From Ascidiaceihabitans sp. (lineage in GTDB: Bacteria; Pseudomonadota; Alphaproteobacteria; Rhodobacterales; Rhodobacteraceae): a DNA stretch of 64,000 bases. Positions 1 to 8,394 of the stretch are shown one piece after another (position 1 is the first letter of the stretch; the number at the start of each line of letters is the position of its first letter). The translations under genes and the position numbers were made by a program. The stretch covers positions 16,738-80,737 of the forward strand of contig JAOKHV010000005.1 of the NCBI GenBank assembly GCA_028248455.1. The letters are read 5' to 3'. A model generated the notes under the pieces. That model was not told the DNA's origin and did no database searches. It worked only from the letters and a program-made list of their open reading frames with translations.

Positions 1-1
1 C

Positions 2-355
2 CACAATCAGATTTTACCGATTGGTGGACCAGGTCCGGCGATCACACCGCGCGCTCAAGGCGAAATGCTGTTCACCGCGCTTGAGATTGCACCAAAATTC
101 AAGAAAGTCCCTATACGGCTGATGTCAGTGATTATTGGGGGGCTTGCGATGTTTCCACCGCTGCGTGATAAGGCTGAGCTGGCACGGATTGGGCGGTACT
201 ATGCCACCGAATCAATGCTGGTCTGGAATTCAACCCATAACCGATATGATGCAGATTTAACGCCAGAATGGGGTCAAGAAACGTTGCAAGATCACTATCT
301 TCAGCTTGCGACAGGATCAAAAACAGTTGATCTGGGCGATCACGCCGTATTTTGA
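2..355 (+). CDS. bciA: 3,8-divinyl (proto)chlorophyllide 8-vinyl reductase, C-terminal part
   Basis: Partial gene cut by the left edge; the reading frame is open from base 2 and ends with TGA at 353-355. The visible 117 residues run from a PIGGPGPAIT segment through a KAELARIGRYYATESML stretch to EHAVF-like ending (DHAVF), which I recognise as the C-terminus of BciA, an NADPH-dependent short-chain/atypical epimerase-fold reductase. BciA reduces the 8-vinyl group of divinyl chlorophyllide or protochlorophyllide in bacteriochlorophyll a synthesis. It fits the neighbouring bch genes. The catalytic N-terminal Rossmann region is outside the window, so integrity cannot be judged. Confidence 0.85.
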   Translation, partial: HNQILPIGGPGPAITPRAQGEMLFTALEIAPKFKKVPIRLMSVIIGGLAMFPPLRDKAELARIGRYYATESMLVWNSTHNRYDADLTPEWGQETLQDHYLQLATGSKTVDLGDHAVF

Positions 356-736
356 CGACATCAGAAGTGGGTGAATAATATGGCATACGGGTAAAGTTGC
401 AAAAGTTCATTCGCAATCCGACGAAAGGCTAGTGAAATTAAATGACAACCGAAACACGGGTTGAACTACTAAAATTAGGCACCGGTTAAATAAAATTCGA
501 TTACTGAAAAGTAGGTAACCTCTTACGTATTCAATGATCCTATCTCAAACCTGTTTTGGTCAGCTTGACCTAAACCCGCCAGGAATACTCACCAAAGGTC
601 CTGTCGATGCGCTGTCTACCGGTAAAAACCACTAAGGTTTATAAGCAACCTCACTTCTAGATATCACAGTTCAACCCATAAACAACGAACACAATAGGCA
701 AGCAGCAACAACCGAACACTGCCCGGACAAACTTAT
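356..736. other. Non-coding stretch between bciA and the cytochrome gene
   Basis: About 380 bases without a convincing gene. I see no TGT-N12-ACA operator, tRNA or conserved protein fragment here. It is bounded on the right by the hairpin that follows the leftward cytochrome c gene. Confidence 0.5.
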
Positions 737-769
737 AGGAACGACAGCCCATGACAGGCCGTCATTCCT
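737..769 (-). terminator. Hairpin downstream of the cytochrome c gene
   Basis: Arms 737-749 and 757-769 pair around a 7-base loop. The two non-matching positions become G-U wobbles only in the minus-strand RNA, so the structure is best read as belonging to the leftward cytochrome gene that stops just before it (778). The following T-run is weak, so it may stabilise the 3' end rather than act as a strong Rho-independent terminator. Confidence 0.5.
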
Positions 770-777
770 ATCAGGTT

Positions 778-1227
778 TTAATTTGTAGTTGCTTCAGCTT
801 CAGGACCAACTGAAACCAGATAAGCCCAAATGTTGCGCGCATCTTTTTCGCTCTTCAGTTTATACGACATCTTGGACCTTTGACGCTTGCCCAATGATTC
901 CTTCAGGAAATCAGACGGATCCTTTGTCCATGCTACAAACTGTGCTTCGTCCCAAGCGGCGTCCTGCTCACCCATGGCGATCAGACCTTTGGAGTAGCGA
1001 AAGCCTTCCTGTGAACCCATAATGCGATTATACAAGCCATACAGGTTTGGGCCCGTCTTGCTACCTTTCTTGATTACCGAGCCATCGTTCGAAACAATCA
1101 TGTGACAGGATTTACATTTTTTAAAGCCTTTTTCGCCAGCTGCTGAGTCACCGGTTGCGTGACCGTCGGCAATTGCTGCGGTCGTCATTAAAACTGCTGT
1201 TCCAACAGCAATGAAGTACGATTTCAT
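778..1227 (-). CDS. Periplasmic c-type cytochrome (c2/c551-like)
   Basis: 149 residues with a signal peptide (residues 1-20, cleavage expected after AIA) and one haem site CKSCH at 38-42. Met120 in a KMSYKL context is the likely sixth iron ligand. The GPNLYG and GFRYSKGL segments and the overall size fit the class I cytochrome c2/c551 of Rhodobacterales, a soluble electron carrier that could re-reduce the reaction centre or feed an oxidase. The ATG at 1227 is chosen because GAGAGG stands 7 bases upstream; an in-frame TTG at 1242 lacks such a site. The gene lies between bciA and ppaA and is transcribed away from ppaA, so it is part of the photosynthesis cluster by position. The exact subclass is inferred. 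Confidence 0.85.
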   Translation of the reverse strand: MKSYFIAVGTAVLMTTAAIADGHATGDSAAGEKGFKKCKSCHMIVSNDGSVIKKGSKTGPNLYGLYNRIMGSQEGFRYSKGLIAMGEQDAAWDEAQFVAWTKDPSDFLKESLGKRQRSKMSYKLKSEKDARNIWAYLVSVGPEAEATTN

Positions 1228-1254
1228 ATTATAGCCTCTCAATAATTCATTTCT

Positions 1255-1269
1255 AGGTTACGGTAACCT
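1255..1269. promoter_or_regulatory. Palindrome upstream of the cytochrome gene
   Basis: AGGTTA-CGG-TAACCT, a perfect 6-base inverted repeat with 3-base centre, starts 28 bases upstream of the cytochrome start codon, a typical position for an operator. No regulator is assigned; it is not the PpsR motif. Confidence 0.35.
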
Positions 1270-1506
1270 TGTACTTAAATTTTTCAAGAAAATTTCGAAA
1301 AATTGCGCTTTAAATTCTTGCCTACCTTCGAAAACAGACACTCTATTTGTCCGAAAAATCTATTTGACTCATATAACTAAGTGTTTGAGGCTATGAACTC
1401 AATCAAAAGGACGAAAAATATACCTTTGTAAACTCAACAACACTTTACAGGCTCTAATGACGAGCTAACTATTCATTCAGTAATAGAGCAGAGCGGGAGG
1501 GAAATC

Positions 1507-2334
1507 ATGCCAAATCACGTAGATATTTTTCATCAAAATATTTATGAGCAAACCTTCGGTGAGCTGAAAACGCTCAATAAAACTTTGCCAGAAGATGCGA
1601 TTTTCTCACTGGCGCGCGAGGTATTACACCGCGTTGTCACGCGCGGAAACAATTTAAGCATTTCCAATTCACAAACGTTGTCCCTTCGAATTGACCAACT
1701 TACGCGGGCGTTAATTTCTGATGATGGGGACGCAGGTGCAGACATGATCCGCAACACCCGCGCGGAGGGCACAAGTCTCGAAGACCTTTATCTGGTATAT
1801 CTCGTCGAAGCCGCACGCACCTTGGGTGTCTGGTGGGAAGAAGACCGGATTTCTTTGGTTGACGTAACAGTTGGAACAGGCAGAATCTACGCGATCATGC
1901 GCGGATTGTCACCATTATTCCCGCTTCCCCCACCCAATGGCCAAAAGGCAGCCTTGTTCACCGCAGTTCCAGGCGAAACCCATACTCTTGGTGTCAAGAT
2001 GGCTGCTGATCTGTTTCGCACAAACGGTTGGGATATCGACCTACGGATTGGCGCGACAAACGCAGAATTGGCAAAGCACATTCAAGATCACCGTCCCCGC
2101 ATCGTTGGCTTATCTGCAGGTGGCAAACATGCGGTAGAAGACCTCGCGCGGTTAATAATCGGTATTAGGATCAGCTCTCCATCCACAACAATTCTTGTCA
2201 GTGGCCAAATCGTTCACGAGGCGGGTGACCTCGTGAAACTGATGGGGCCAGACGCAATTGTGTCAGATTATGCACAGGTCGAGGCCGAAATGGACCGCCT
2301 CTGGGATCTGACAACACAGGATAACCCGCCATAA
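1507..2334 (+). CDS. ppaA: PpaA/AerR-type cobalamin-binding photosynthesis regulator
   Basis: 275 residues. The N-terminal half is helical with a VWWEEDRIS segment near 108-115. The C-terminal half is a B12-binding Rossmann-like domain: PGETHTLGVKMAADLF at 155-170 supplies the cobalamin-axial His159 (the E-x-H-x-x-G form of the D-x-H-x-x-G motif), and RIVGLSAGG and ILVSGQIV follow. In Rhodobacter this protein (PpaA in R. sphaeroides, AerR in R. capsulatus) works with the repressor PpsR/CrtJ to relieve repression of bch, crt and puc genes. GGGAGG lies a few bases upstream of the ATG. It directly precedes the bchG operon and its PpsR operators. Usually ppsR is adjacent to ppaA; it is not in this window. 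Confidence 0.92.
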   Translation: MPNHVDIFHQNIYEQTFGELKTLNKTLPEDAIFSLAREVLHRVVTRGNNLSISNSQTLSLRIDQLTRALISDDGDAGADMIRNTRAEGTSLEDLYLVYLVEAARTLGVWWEEDRISLVDVTVGTGRIYAIMRGLSPLFPLPPPNGQKAALFTAVPGETHTLGVKMAADLFRTNGWDIDLRIGATNAELAKHIQDHRPRIVGLSAGGKHAVEDLARLIIGIRISSPSTTILVSGQIVHEAGDLVKLMGPDAIVSDYAQVEAEMDRLWDLTTQDNPP

Positions 2335-2338
2335 TAAG

Positions 2339-2356
2339 TGTAAATCAAAGTTTACA
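2339..2356. promoter_or_regulatory. PpsR/CrtJ operator 1 of bchG
   Basis: TGTAAATCAAAGTTTACA, an exact TGT-N12-ACA palindrome with extended TGTAAA/TTTACA symmetry. It starts 4 bases after the ppaA stop codon. The motif is the established PpsR/CrtJ target; binding here is inferred. Confidence 0.85.
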
Positions 2357-2373
2357 CTTGCAGAGGTTAAATG

Positions 2374-2391
2374 TGTAAGGCTAAGCTTACA
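2374..2391. promoter_or_regulatory. PpsR/CrtJ operator 2 of bchG, touching the start codon
   Basis: TGTAAGGCTAAGCTTACA, an exact TGT-N12-ACA palindrome with TGTAAG/CTTACA arms, 35 bases centre-to-centre from operator 1. It ends one base before the bchG ATG (2393), and its left arm supplies the only Shine-Dalgarno-like string (TAAGG, 2376-2380), so operator and ribosome site overlap. Confidence 0.8.
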
Positions 2392-2392
2392 C

Positions 2393-3292
2393 ATGGCCAT
2401 TTTAGATTCCATCAAACCACGCAAATACCCTGAGCCAGCTTCAATGTTGCGCCTGATTAAGCCCATCACATGGTTCCCTCCGATGTGGGCGTATACTTGT
2501 GGATTGATCGCGTCTGGTGCCGCGGCCTCTGGGCAATGGGGCTACATTGTACTGGGCATTCTTCTGGCGGGACCGATTGTTTGCGGCATGTCCCAAGCCG
2601 CCAATGACTGGTGCGATCGGCATGTTGACGCCATCAATGAACCGGACCGGCCTATTCCATCAGGGCGTATTCCAGGACGCTGGGGATTGTGGATCGCTTT
2701 GGTGATGTCCTTCCTGTCCTTAGCTGTTGGATCAATGCTTGGACCTTGGGGCCTAGGTGCCACAATCTTGGGTGTCGTCGCCGCATGGGCCTATTCTGCT
2801 GAACCCGTTCGCATGAAGAAATCAGGCTGGTCGGGGCCAGGGTTAGTTGGACTCAGCTATGAAACATTACCATGGATCACAGGCGCCGCAGTGTTATCCG
2901 CAGACGCGCCAAGCTGGCAAACAATCACAATCGCCGTCCTATACGGTATCGGCGCACATGGGATTATGACACTCAACGATTTTAAAGCGCTCGAAGGCGA
3001 CCGTCAAATGGGGCTGCGGTCTTTGCCTGTGACGCTTGGCCCTGACCGCGCAGCACGGGTGGCCTGTTGGATCATGGCCATTCCGCAAATCGCGGTCATC
3101 ACGTTGCTAATACTTTGGAACAAACCTCTCCACGGGGTGGTAATACTGGCAGTACTTGCGCTGCAAATCGCGGCCATGCGCAAATTGCTGCGCAATCCAC
3201 TCGCCAATACGCCGTGGTATCAAGGGAGTGGCATCACATTATACGTTAGTGGCATGATGATTGCCGCCTTTGCCTTAAGAGGACTGCAATGA
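2393..3292 (+). CDS. bchG: Bacteriochlorophyll a synthase (geranylgeranyl/phytyl transferase)
   Basis: 299-residue UbiA-family membrane prenyltransferase with about eight hydrophobic helices. The first Asp-rich prenyl-diphosphate/Mg site is NDWCDRHVDAINEPDRP at 71-87, followed by IPSG; a second is NDFKALEGDR. The N-terminus (PEPASMLRLIKPITWFPPMW) aligns with known BchG. It esterifies bacteriochlorophyllide a with geranylgeranyl diphosphate in the cytoplasmic membrane. First gene of the bchG-MFS-bchP-idi operon, and its last four bases (ATGA) overlap the next start. Two PpsR operators precede it. Confidence 0.97.
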   Translation: MAILDSIKPRKYPEPASMLRLIKPITWFPPMWAYTCGLIASGAAASGQWGYIVLGILLAGPIVCGMSQAANDWCDRHVDAINEPDRPIPSGRIPGRWGLWIALVMSFLSLAVGSMLGPWGLGATILGVVAAWAYSAEPVRMKKSGWSGPGLVGLSYETLPWITGAAVLSADAPSWQTITIAVLYGIGAHGIMTLNDFKALEGDRQMGLRSLPVTLGPDRAARVACWIMAIPQIAVITLLILWNKPLHGVVILAVLALQIAAMRKLLRNPLANTPWYQGSGITLYVSGMMIAAFALRGLQ

Positions 3293-4572
3293 CACTTTCA
3301 TGGACACAGATTATGCGGTTAGGGCTGGTGCAAATGGCACTTGGCGCGATTGTCGTTTTGACCACATCGACACTAAACAGGCTGATGGTGGTCGAATTCG
3401 CACTGCCCGCTGTTTTGCCCGGTGTGCTTGTTGGCCTGCATTACGGCATTCAAATGTCGCGGCCTAAATGGGGTTTTATGTCGGACAATGGAGCGAACCG
3501 GACAAAATGGATTATCGGCGGTATGATCGTCCTTGCAATCGGTGGCTTCAGCGCTGCCTTGGGTGTCACGTTGTTTGCTATCAATTTTTGGGCGGCGCTG
3601 GGGCTATCGTTTTTAGCCTATACATTTATTGGGCTTGGAGTGGGCGCATCAGGCACATCCTTGCTGGCCCTTTTGGCAACAGCCACCGCACCACAGCGCC
3701 GCGCTGCTGCCGCAACAATCACATGGCTCATGATGATCTTTGGCATCGCAATCACCGCTGGACTGGCGGGTTACTTCATTGCTCCCTATTCACCCGAGCG
3801 TTTGCTTGTCGTCGTCGCTGTCGTTGTCACGCTCGCTGTGATTTTGACGATTTTAGCCATTGGACGAATCGAAAGCCGCGTCACGGCCGCTGCCCCACAG
3901 CCAACCATGTCATTTCGTGACGGTCTTACAGAAATTTGGGCAGAGCAGAAAACCCGCAATTTCACCATCTTCGTCTTTTTGTCGATGAATGCCTATTTCA
4001 TGCAAGAACTGATCTTGGAACCCTTCGCAGGATTAGTATTCAACTTCACTCCAGGTCAATCGACATCGCTGTCAGGGGCACAAAACGGCGGAGTATTTTT
4101 TGGCATGTTAATCGTAGGCATCGTTGCCACAGGGCTAAAGATCGGGTCGTTGCGGTCATGGGTCGTAGCGGGATGTCTTGGGTCGTGTGCCGTGCTTGGC
4201 ATAATCAGTCTTATGGGTACCGGTGCACTCAACGCGCCATTGGTACCGGTTGTTGTGGCACTTGGGGTCTTTAACGGCATGTTCGCGGTGGCAGCCATCG
4301 GCGCAATGATGGCGCTAGCGTCCCAAGGACGCAGCGGAAGGGCTGGAACCCGTATGGGAATTTGGGGCGCAGCCCAAGCGATCGCCGCAGGCTTTGGCGG
4401 ATTAACTGGCGCATTAGCGGTAGATATAATGCGTAGCATCATGGCCGACGGACCTGCATTTGGCGCTGTATTTGCTTTTGAGGCAACAATATTTTTTGCA
4501 GCGGCCCTTATGGCCGTGCGCATCATGGAAATACAAAAGGCACCAGAGGCCGCAATGATACCGGGGGAATAA
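3289..4572 (+). CDS. BCD/PucC-family MFS protein of the bchG-bchP operon
   Basis: 427 residues, about twelve transmembrane helices, of the bacteriochlorophyll-delivery (PucC/LhaA) branch of the major facilitator superfamily; the R. capsulatus orf428 protein sits in the same place between bchG and bchP. Family members assist assembly of light-harvesting complexes, presumably by handling bacteriochlorophyll in the membrane. Translation is coupled to bchG by an ATGA overlap, and bchP starts two bases after its stop. The older label 'bacteriochlorophyll synthase 44.5 kDa chain' is not supported by the fold. The specific cargo is unknown. Confidence 0.9.
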   Translation: MTLSWTQIMRLGLVQMALGAIVVLTTSTLNRLMVVEFALPAVLPGVLVGLHYGIQMSRPKWGFMSDNGANRTKWIIGGMIVLAIGGFSAALGVTLFAINFWAALGLSFLAYTFIGLGVGASGTSLLALLATATAPQRRAAAATITWLMMIFGIAITAGLAGYFIAPYSPERLLVVVAVVVTLAVILTILAIGRIESRVTAAAPQPTMSFRDGLTEIWAEQKTRNFTIFVFLSMNAYFMQELILEPFAGLVFNFTPGQSTSLSGAQNGGVFFGMLIVGIVATGLKIGSLRSWVVAGCLGSCAVLGIISLMGTGALNAPLVPVVVALGVFNGMFAVAAIGAMMALASQGRSGRAGTRMGIWGAAQAIAAGFGGLTGALAVDIMRSIMADGPAFGAVFAFEATIFFAAALMAVRIMEIQKAPEAAMIPGE

Positions 4573-4574
4573 CT

Positions 4575-5753
4575 ATGTACGATGTTGTAGTGATTGGTGG
4601 TGGGCCTTCTGGGGCAACCGCAGCAAATGATCTGGCACTTTCAGGATTTCGAGTCGCGATGATTGACCGCGCTGGGCGGATCAAACCTTGTGGCGGCGCA
4701 GTTCCACCACGTGCGATTTCAGATTTCGACATCCCTGATGATCAGTTGATCGCCAAAGTGAACACAGCCCGTATGGTATCCCCCACCGGACGCCGCGTAG
4801 ATATTCCGATCGAGAACGGATTTGTCGGCATGGTAGACCGCAAAGATTTTGATCCATTTTTGCGCGAACGCGCGATCAGCAACGGCGTCACCTCTTTGAC
4901 AGGTACTTTCCGCAGCATTGAACGAAGGGGTGACAATCCAACGGTCATCTACCGCGACAAAAAAACTGGCAAAGACAAATCAATCCGGACCCGTATGATT
5001 ATTGGCGCCGATGGGGCGCGGTCTAATGTGGCCAAGGCCGAAGTGCCGGGTGGTGAGAAAATCAACTACGTGATCGCCTATCACGAAATAATAGAAGCCC
5101 CTGCCAAATCAGCGAGCTATGACCCGCTGCGGTGTGACGTGATTTATGACGGGAAAATCTCGCCAGACTTTTACGGCTGGGTATTTCCCCACGGAGCGTC
5201 CTGTTCGGTTGGTATGGGCACGGGTGTGGACGGCGTTGATCTTAAACAGGCGACTGCTGATTTGCGCGCAGCCTCTGGACTGACCGATTGCAAAACACTG
5301 CGGCGCGAAGGGGCACCTATCCCACTGCGACCTATGGATAAATGGGACAACGGACTCGATGTGGTATTGGCTGGCGATGCGGCCGGAGTCGTTGCCCCGT
5401 CGTCTGGCGAAGGCATCTATTATGCAATGATGGGTGGGCGTCTTGCAGCGACAGCAGTCAGCTCTGCTCTAACATCTGGCCGTGCCAAAGATCTAACATT
5501 GGCACGGAAACTTTTCATGAACGAACATAAAAATGTTTTCAAAGTGCTAGGCGCGATGCAAAATGCCTACTACCGTAGCGACGAACGGCGCGAACGCTTT
5601 GTCTCATTATGCCACGATGTGGATGTGCAGCGGCTGACCTTCGAGGCCTACATGAACAAGAAGCTAGTAGCGGCAAAACCAATGGCACATCTAAAAATTG
5701 GGGTCAAAAATTTAGCTCACCTCACCCGCATAATCCCGGCCACACGTATATGA
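4575..5753 (+). CDS. bchP: Geranylgeranyl reductase of bacteriochlorophyll synthesis
   Basis: 392 residues. FAD-binding GGGPSGATAANDLA motif at 8-21, a conserved CGGAVPPRA region near 38-46 and the second FAD motif GDAAGVVAPSSGEGIYYAM near 275-293 identify the BchP/ChlP geranylgeranyl reductase family. It reduces three double bonds of the geranylgeranyl tail with NADPH, giving the phytyl tail of bacteriochlorophyll a. It lies two bases after the MFS gene and its TGA overlaps the ATG of idi, so the four genes are read as one operon. Confidence 0.97.
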   Translation: MYDVVVIGGGPSGATAANDLALSGFRVAMIDRAGRIKPCGGAVPPRAISDFDIPDDQLIAKVNTARMVSPTGRRVDIPIENGFVGMVDRKDFDPFLRERAISNGVTSLTGTFRSIERRGDNPTVIYRDKKTGKDKSIRTRMIIGADGARSNVAKAEVPGGEKINYVIAYHEIIEAPAKSASYDPLRCDVIYDGKISPDFYGWVFPHGASCSVGMGTGVDGVDLKQATADLRAASGLTDCKTLRREGAPIPLRPMDKWDNGLDVVLAGDAAGVVAPSSGEGIYYAMMGGRLAATAVSSALTSGRAKDLTLARKLFMNEHKNVFKVLGAMQNAYYRSDERRERFVSLCHDVDVQRLTFEAYMNKKLVAAKPMAHLKIGVKNLAHLTRIIPATRI

Positions 5754-6286
5754 CAGATGTCGTAATCCCAGCATGGGTAAATGGGACGTTGCATCCTGTG
5801 GAAAAGCTAGAGGCACATAAACGTGGTCTTAAACACAAGGCTGTATCGGTGTTTGTTATAGCTGGAAATGCGGTGCTGATCCAACAACGTGCGGCCCATA
5901 AATATCATACCCCACGTTTATGGGCGAACACTTGCTGTACCCACCCCAAGTGGGATGAAGCCCCAAAAACCTGCGCCGTGCGGCGTTTAAACGATGAACT
6001 GGGCATGACTGATCTACGCCCACAACATCGAGGAACGGTCGAGTATCGTGCCGATGTGGGTGGCGGTTTGATTGAACACGAGGTGGTAGAAGTCTATCTG
6101 GCTCAAACAAACCGTGCACATAAAGTCCACCCAAACCCAGAAGAGGTTATGGCCACCCGCTGGGTCGAGTATGAACAGCTGATTCAAGAGGTCCGCGCCA
6201 CTCCAGAACACTTCACGCCATGGCTGTCGATTTATCTGGAAAAACACAGCGATCTAATTTTTGGCAGCACAGTCGTCGCTCAATAA
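5750..6286 (+). CDS. idi: Isopentenyl-diphosphate delta-isomerase, type I
   Basis: 178 residues of the Nudix-fold type I isomerase. WANTCCTHPKW (58-68) carries the active-site Cys and metal-binding His, and RRLNDELG (78-85) carries the conserved Glu of the Nudix-like box. It interconverts IPP and DMAPP, supplying geranylgeranyl diphosphate for both the bacteriochlorophyll tail and carotenoids. The ATG at 5750 is chosen because it overlaps the bchP stop (ATGA) and gives the usual family length; the frame is open further upstream inside bchP. It converges on dxs, with 16 bases between the stop codons. Confidence 0.95.
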   Translation: MTDVVIPAWVNGTLHPVEKLEAHKRGLKHKAVSVFVIAGNAVLIQQRAAHKYHTPRLWANTCCTHPKWDEAPKTCAVRRLNDELGMTDLRPQHRGTVEYRADVGGGLIEHEVVEVYLAQTNRAHKVHPNPEEVMATRWVEYEQLIQEVRATPEHFTPWLSIYLEKHSDLIFGSTVVAQ

Positions 6287-6302
6287 TCACATAGTCCACA
6301 CA

Positions 6303-8183
6303 TCACACCGGAATTTTAATTCCCGCCGCCTGCAATGCAGTCGCTGCAATATCAGCCGCTGTCAGCCCCGCATCAGCATACATCGCGTCTGGTGCGGCCT
6401 GATCAATAAACCGGTCAGGCAGGGTCATCGTGCGCACAGCAAGGTGCTCGTCAAGCTGGCCGGTATTGGCCAATTCATGCAATACCATAGCACCGAATCC
6501 GCCTTTAGACCCTTGTTCAATTGTAATTAATGCACGGTGATTTTTCGCCAGTTGCCGGATCAAATCTGTATCTAAGGGCTTGGCAAAGCGCGCATCGGCA
6601 ATCGTCACTGACATTCCTTGGCCCATCAAAATTTCACGGGCCTTCAAGGCCTCTGAAAGATGCGCTCCAAATGATAGGATCGCCACATCTCTGCCATGAT
6701 GCACGATCTTGCCTTTCCCGATTTCCAAAATGGTGCCAACCTCTGGCATGTCGACACCAGTGCCTTCACCACGTGGATAACGAAAAGCAATTGGCCCACT
6801 ATTATGTGCGGCTGCAGTGGTCACCATGTGGATCAACTCTGCCTCGTCAGAAGCAGCCATCACCGTCATATTTGGCAGGGCCGCCAGATACCCAACATCA
6901 AAAGCACCCGCATGTGTCGCCCCATCGGCACCGACCAATCCAGCACGGTCCACCGCGAAACGTACAGGCAAATTTTGCAAGGCCACATCATGCACAATCT
7001 GATCATAACCCCGCTGCAAGAACGATGAATAAATCGCACAAAACGGTTTGAGGCCACCAGCAGCAAGGGCTGCCGCAAAGGTCACACCATGCTGTTCAGC
7101 GATACCTACGTCGAACATTCTCTTGGGATGGGATTGAGCAAAAATGTCCATGCCTGTGCCAGACGGCATAGCAGCAGTGATCCCTACAACGCGATTGTCA
7201 GTGTCCGCAATCTTGACCAACGCTTGTCCAAACACTTTGGTATAGCTGGGCGCATTAGGGCGGGACTTTGATTGGGCACCACTGGCAACATCAAATTTTG
7301 ATACCCCATGATATTTATCTGCAGCAGTCTCGGCAGGGGCGTAACCTTTGCCTTTGACGGTACAGGCATGGATCAAAACTGGACCAGTGGCGCGAGTGCG
7401 CGCAGACCGCAGTACCGCCAATAACTGTGGCAAATCATGTCCATCGATAGGGCCGAAATACTGAAAACCAAGCTCTTCAAACAAGGTGCCACTACCGCCC
7501 GCAGCACCTGTCACCAATTGACGGGCGCGGCGAGCGTGGTCGCGGATCGGACCAGGCAATGCAGCCTCAAACCCTTCAGCCATCGTGCCAAACGGCGAGG
7601 CATAAAGCTCCGAGATATAGCGAGACATCGCGCCAACAGGGGGCGAAATCGACATTTCATTATCATTGAGTATCACAAACATCCGGCGGCCTTCAGCACC
7701 GGCATTGTTCATCGCTTCAAACGCCATGCCAGCACTAATAGAACCATCACCAATAACAGCAATCGCGTCGCCAGTATCCTCGCCCATATCACGGGCAACA
7801 GTGAAGCCAAGGGCGGCAGAAATAGATGTCGAACTATGAGCAGCCCCGAAGGGATCGTAGACAGATTCGCTACGTTTGGTGAAACCGGACAACCCACCTT
7901 CTTGGCGCAGTGTATGCATACGATCACGACGATCCGTCAAAATTTTATGGGGGTAACATTGGTGGCCAACGTCCCAAATCAATTTATCGCGCGGCGTATC
8001 AAACACCGCATGGATTGCGACCGTTAATTCAACAACACCTAATGATGATCCTAAATGACCACCTGTTTTAGAAACAGCTTCAACAACTTCGCCACGCAAC
8101 TCATCGGATAAAATGCAAAGCGCGGCGTCTGATAAACTTCTTAAGTCTTTTGGGGAGGTGATACGGTCCAAATACGCAGTCAT
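6303..8183 (-). CDS. dxs: 1-deoxy-D-xylulose-5-phosphate synthase
   Basis: 626 residues. Thiamine-diphosphate motif [18 protein letters not shown], the N-terminal [18 protein letters not shown] and the C-terminal transketolase domain with [15 protein letters not shown] are all present. It condenses pyruvate and glyceraldehyde 3-phosphate in the first step of the MEP isoprenoid pathway. The ATG at 8183 (MTAYLDRI) is chosen over in-frame codons upstream because AGAAGGA lies about 7 bases before it and length fits. As in R. capsulatus and R. sphaeroides it follows pufX, so isoprenoid supply may be partly co-transcribed with the reaction-centre genes. The 210-base gap with hairpins suggests reduced read-through. 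Confidence 0.95.
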   Translation of the reverse strand: MTAYLDRITSPKDLRSLSDAALCILSDELRGEVVEAVSKTGGHLGSSLGVVELTVAIHAVFDTPRDKLIWDVGHQCYPHKILTDRRDRMHTLRQEGGLSGFTKRSESVYDPFGAAHSSTSISAALGFTVARDMGEDTGDAIAVIGDGSISAGMAFEAMNNAGAEGRRMFVILNDNEMSISPPVGAMSRYISELYASPFGTMAEGFEAALPGPIRDHARRARQLVTGAAGGSGTLFEELGFQYFGPIDGHDLPQLLAVLRSARTRATGPVLIHACTVKGKGYAPAETAADKYHGVSKFDVASGAQSKSRPNAPSYTKVFGQALVKIADTDNRVVGITAAMPSGTGMDIFAQSHPKRMFDVGIAEQHGVTFAAALAAGGLKPFCAIYSSFLQRGYDQIVHDVALQNLPVRFAVDRAGLVGADGATHAGAFDVGYLAALPNMTVMAASDEAELIHMVTTAAAHNSGPIAFRYPRGEGTGVDMPEVGTILEIGKGKIVHHGRDVAILSFGAHLSEALKAREILMGQGMSVTIADARFAKPLDTDLIRQLAKNHRALITIEQGSKGGFGAMVLHELANTGQLDEHLAVRTMTLPDRFIDQAAPDAMYADAGLTAADIAATALQAAGIKIPV

Positions 8184-8292
8184 GAGTAATCCTTCTCGAC
8201 AAGAAAGTCCGACGTTTGTGATAGGTTCTGTTGGCACGGGTGCAGATGCCAGGGTTAGTCCGTAGCATCTACTTCCCGTAGCCAACAGGAGA

Positions 8293-8351
8293 TGTCAGAG
8301 CGTCGAGTCTCTGACAGATTTAGGACACCGAAGGGACTCAGATATCCTAAA
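8293..8351 (-). terminator. Tandem hairpins between pufX and dxs
   Basis: Two inverted repeats: a perfect 8-base stem TGTCAGAG/CTCTGACA (8293-8300, 8309-8316) and a 7-base stem TTTAGGA/TCCTAAA (8319-8325, 8345-8351). In the leftward transcript they follow pufX. Neither has a clear T-run, so they may be mRNA 3'-end stabilisers or attenuators rather than classical terminators. Confidence 0.5.
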
Positions 8352-8394
8352 CACGTGTGAAATGGACGGCGGCTATTACGCCCTTCTCAAAACT

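Noticed and set aside
1382-1399. TGT-N12-ACT upstream of ppaA
   Set aside because: Ends in ACT rather than ACA and has poor internal symmetry, so it is not called as an operator.
4056-4526. Long minus-strand frame inside the PucC-family gene
   Set aside because: Low-complexity Ala/Pro composition produced by the opposite strand of a membrane protein gene.
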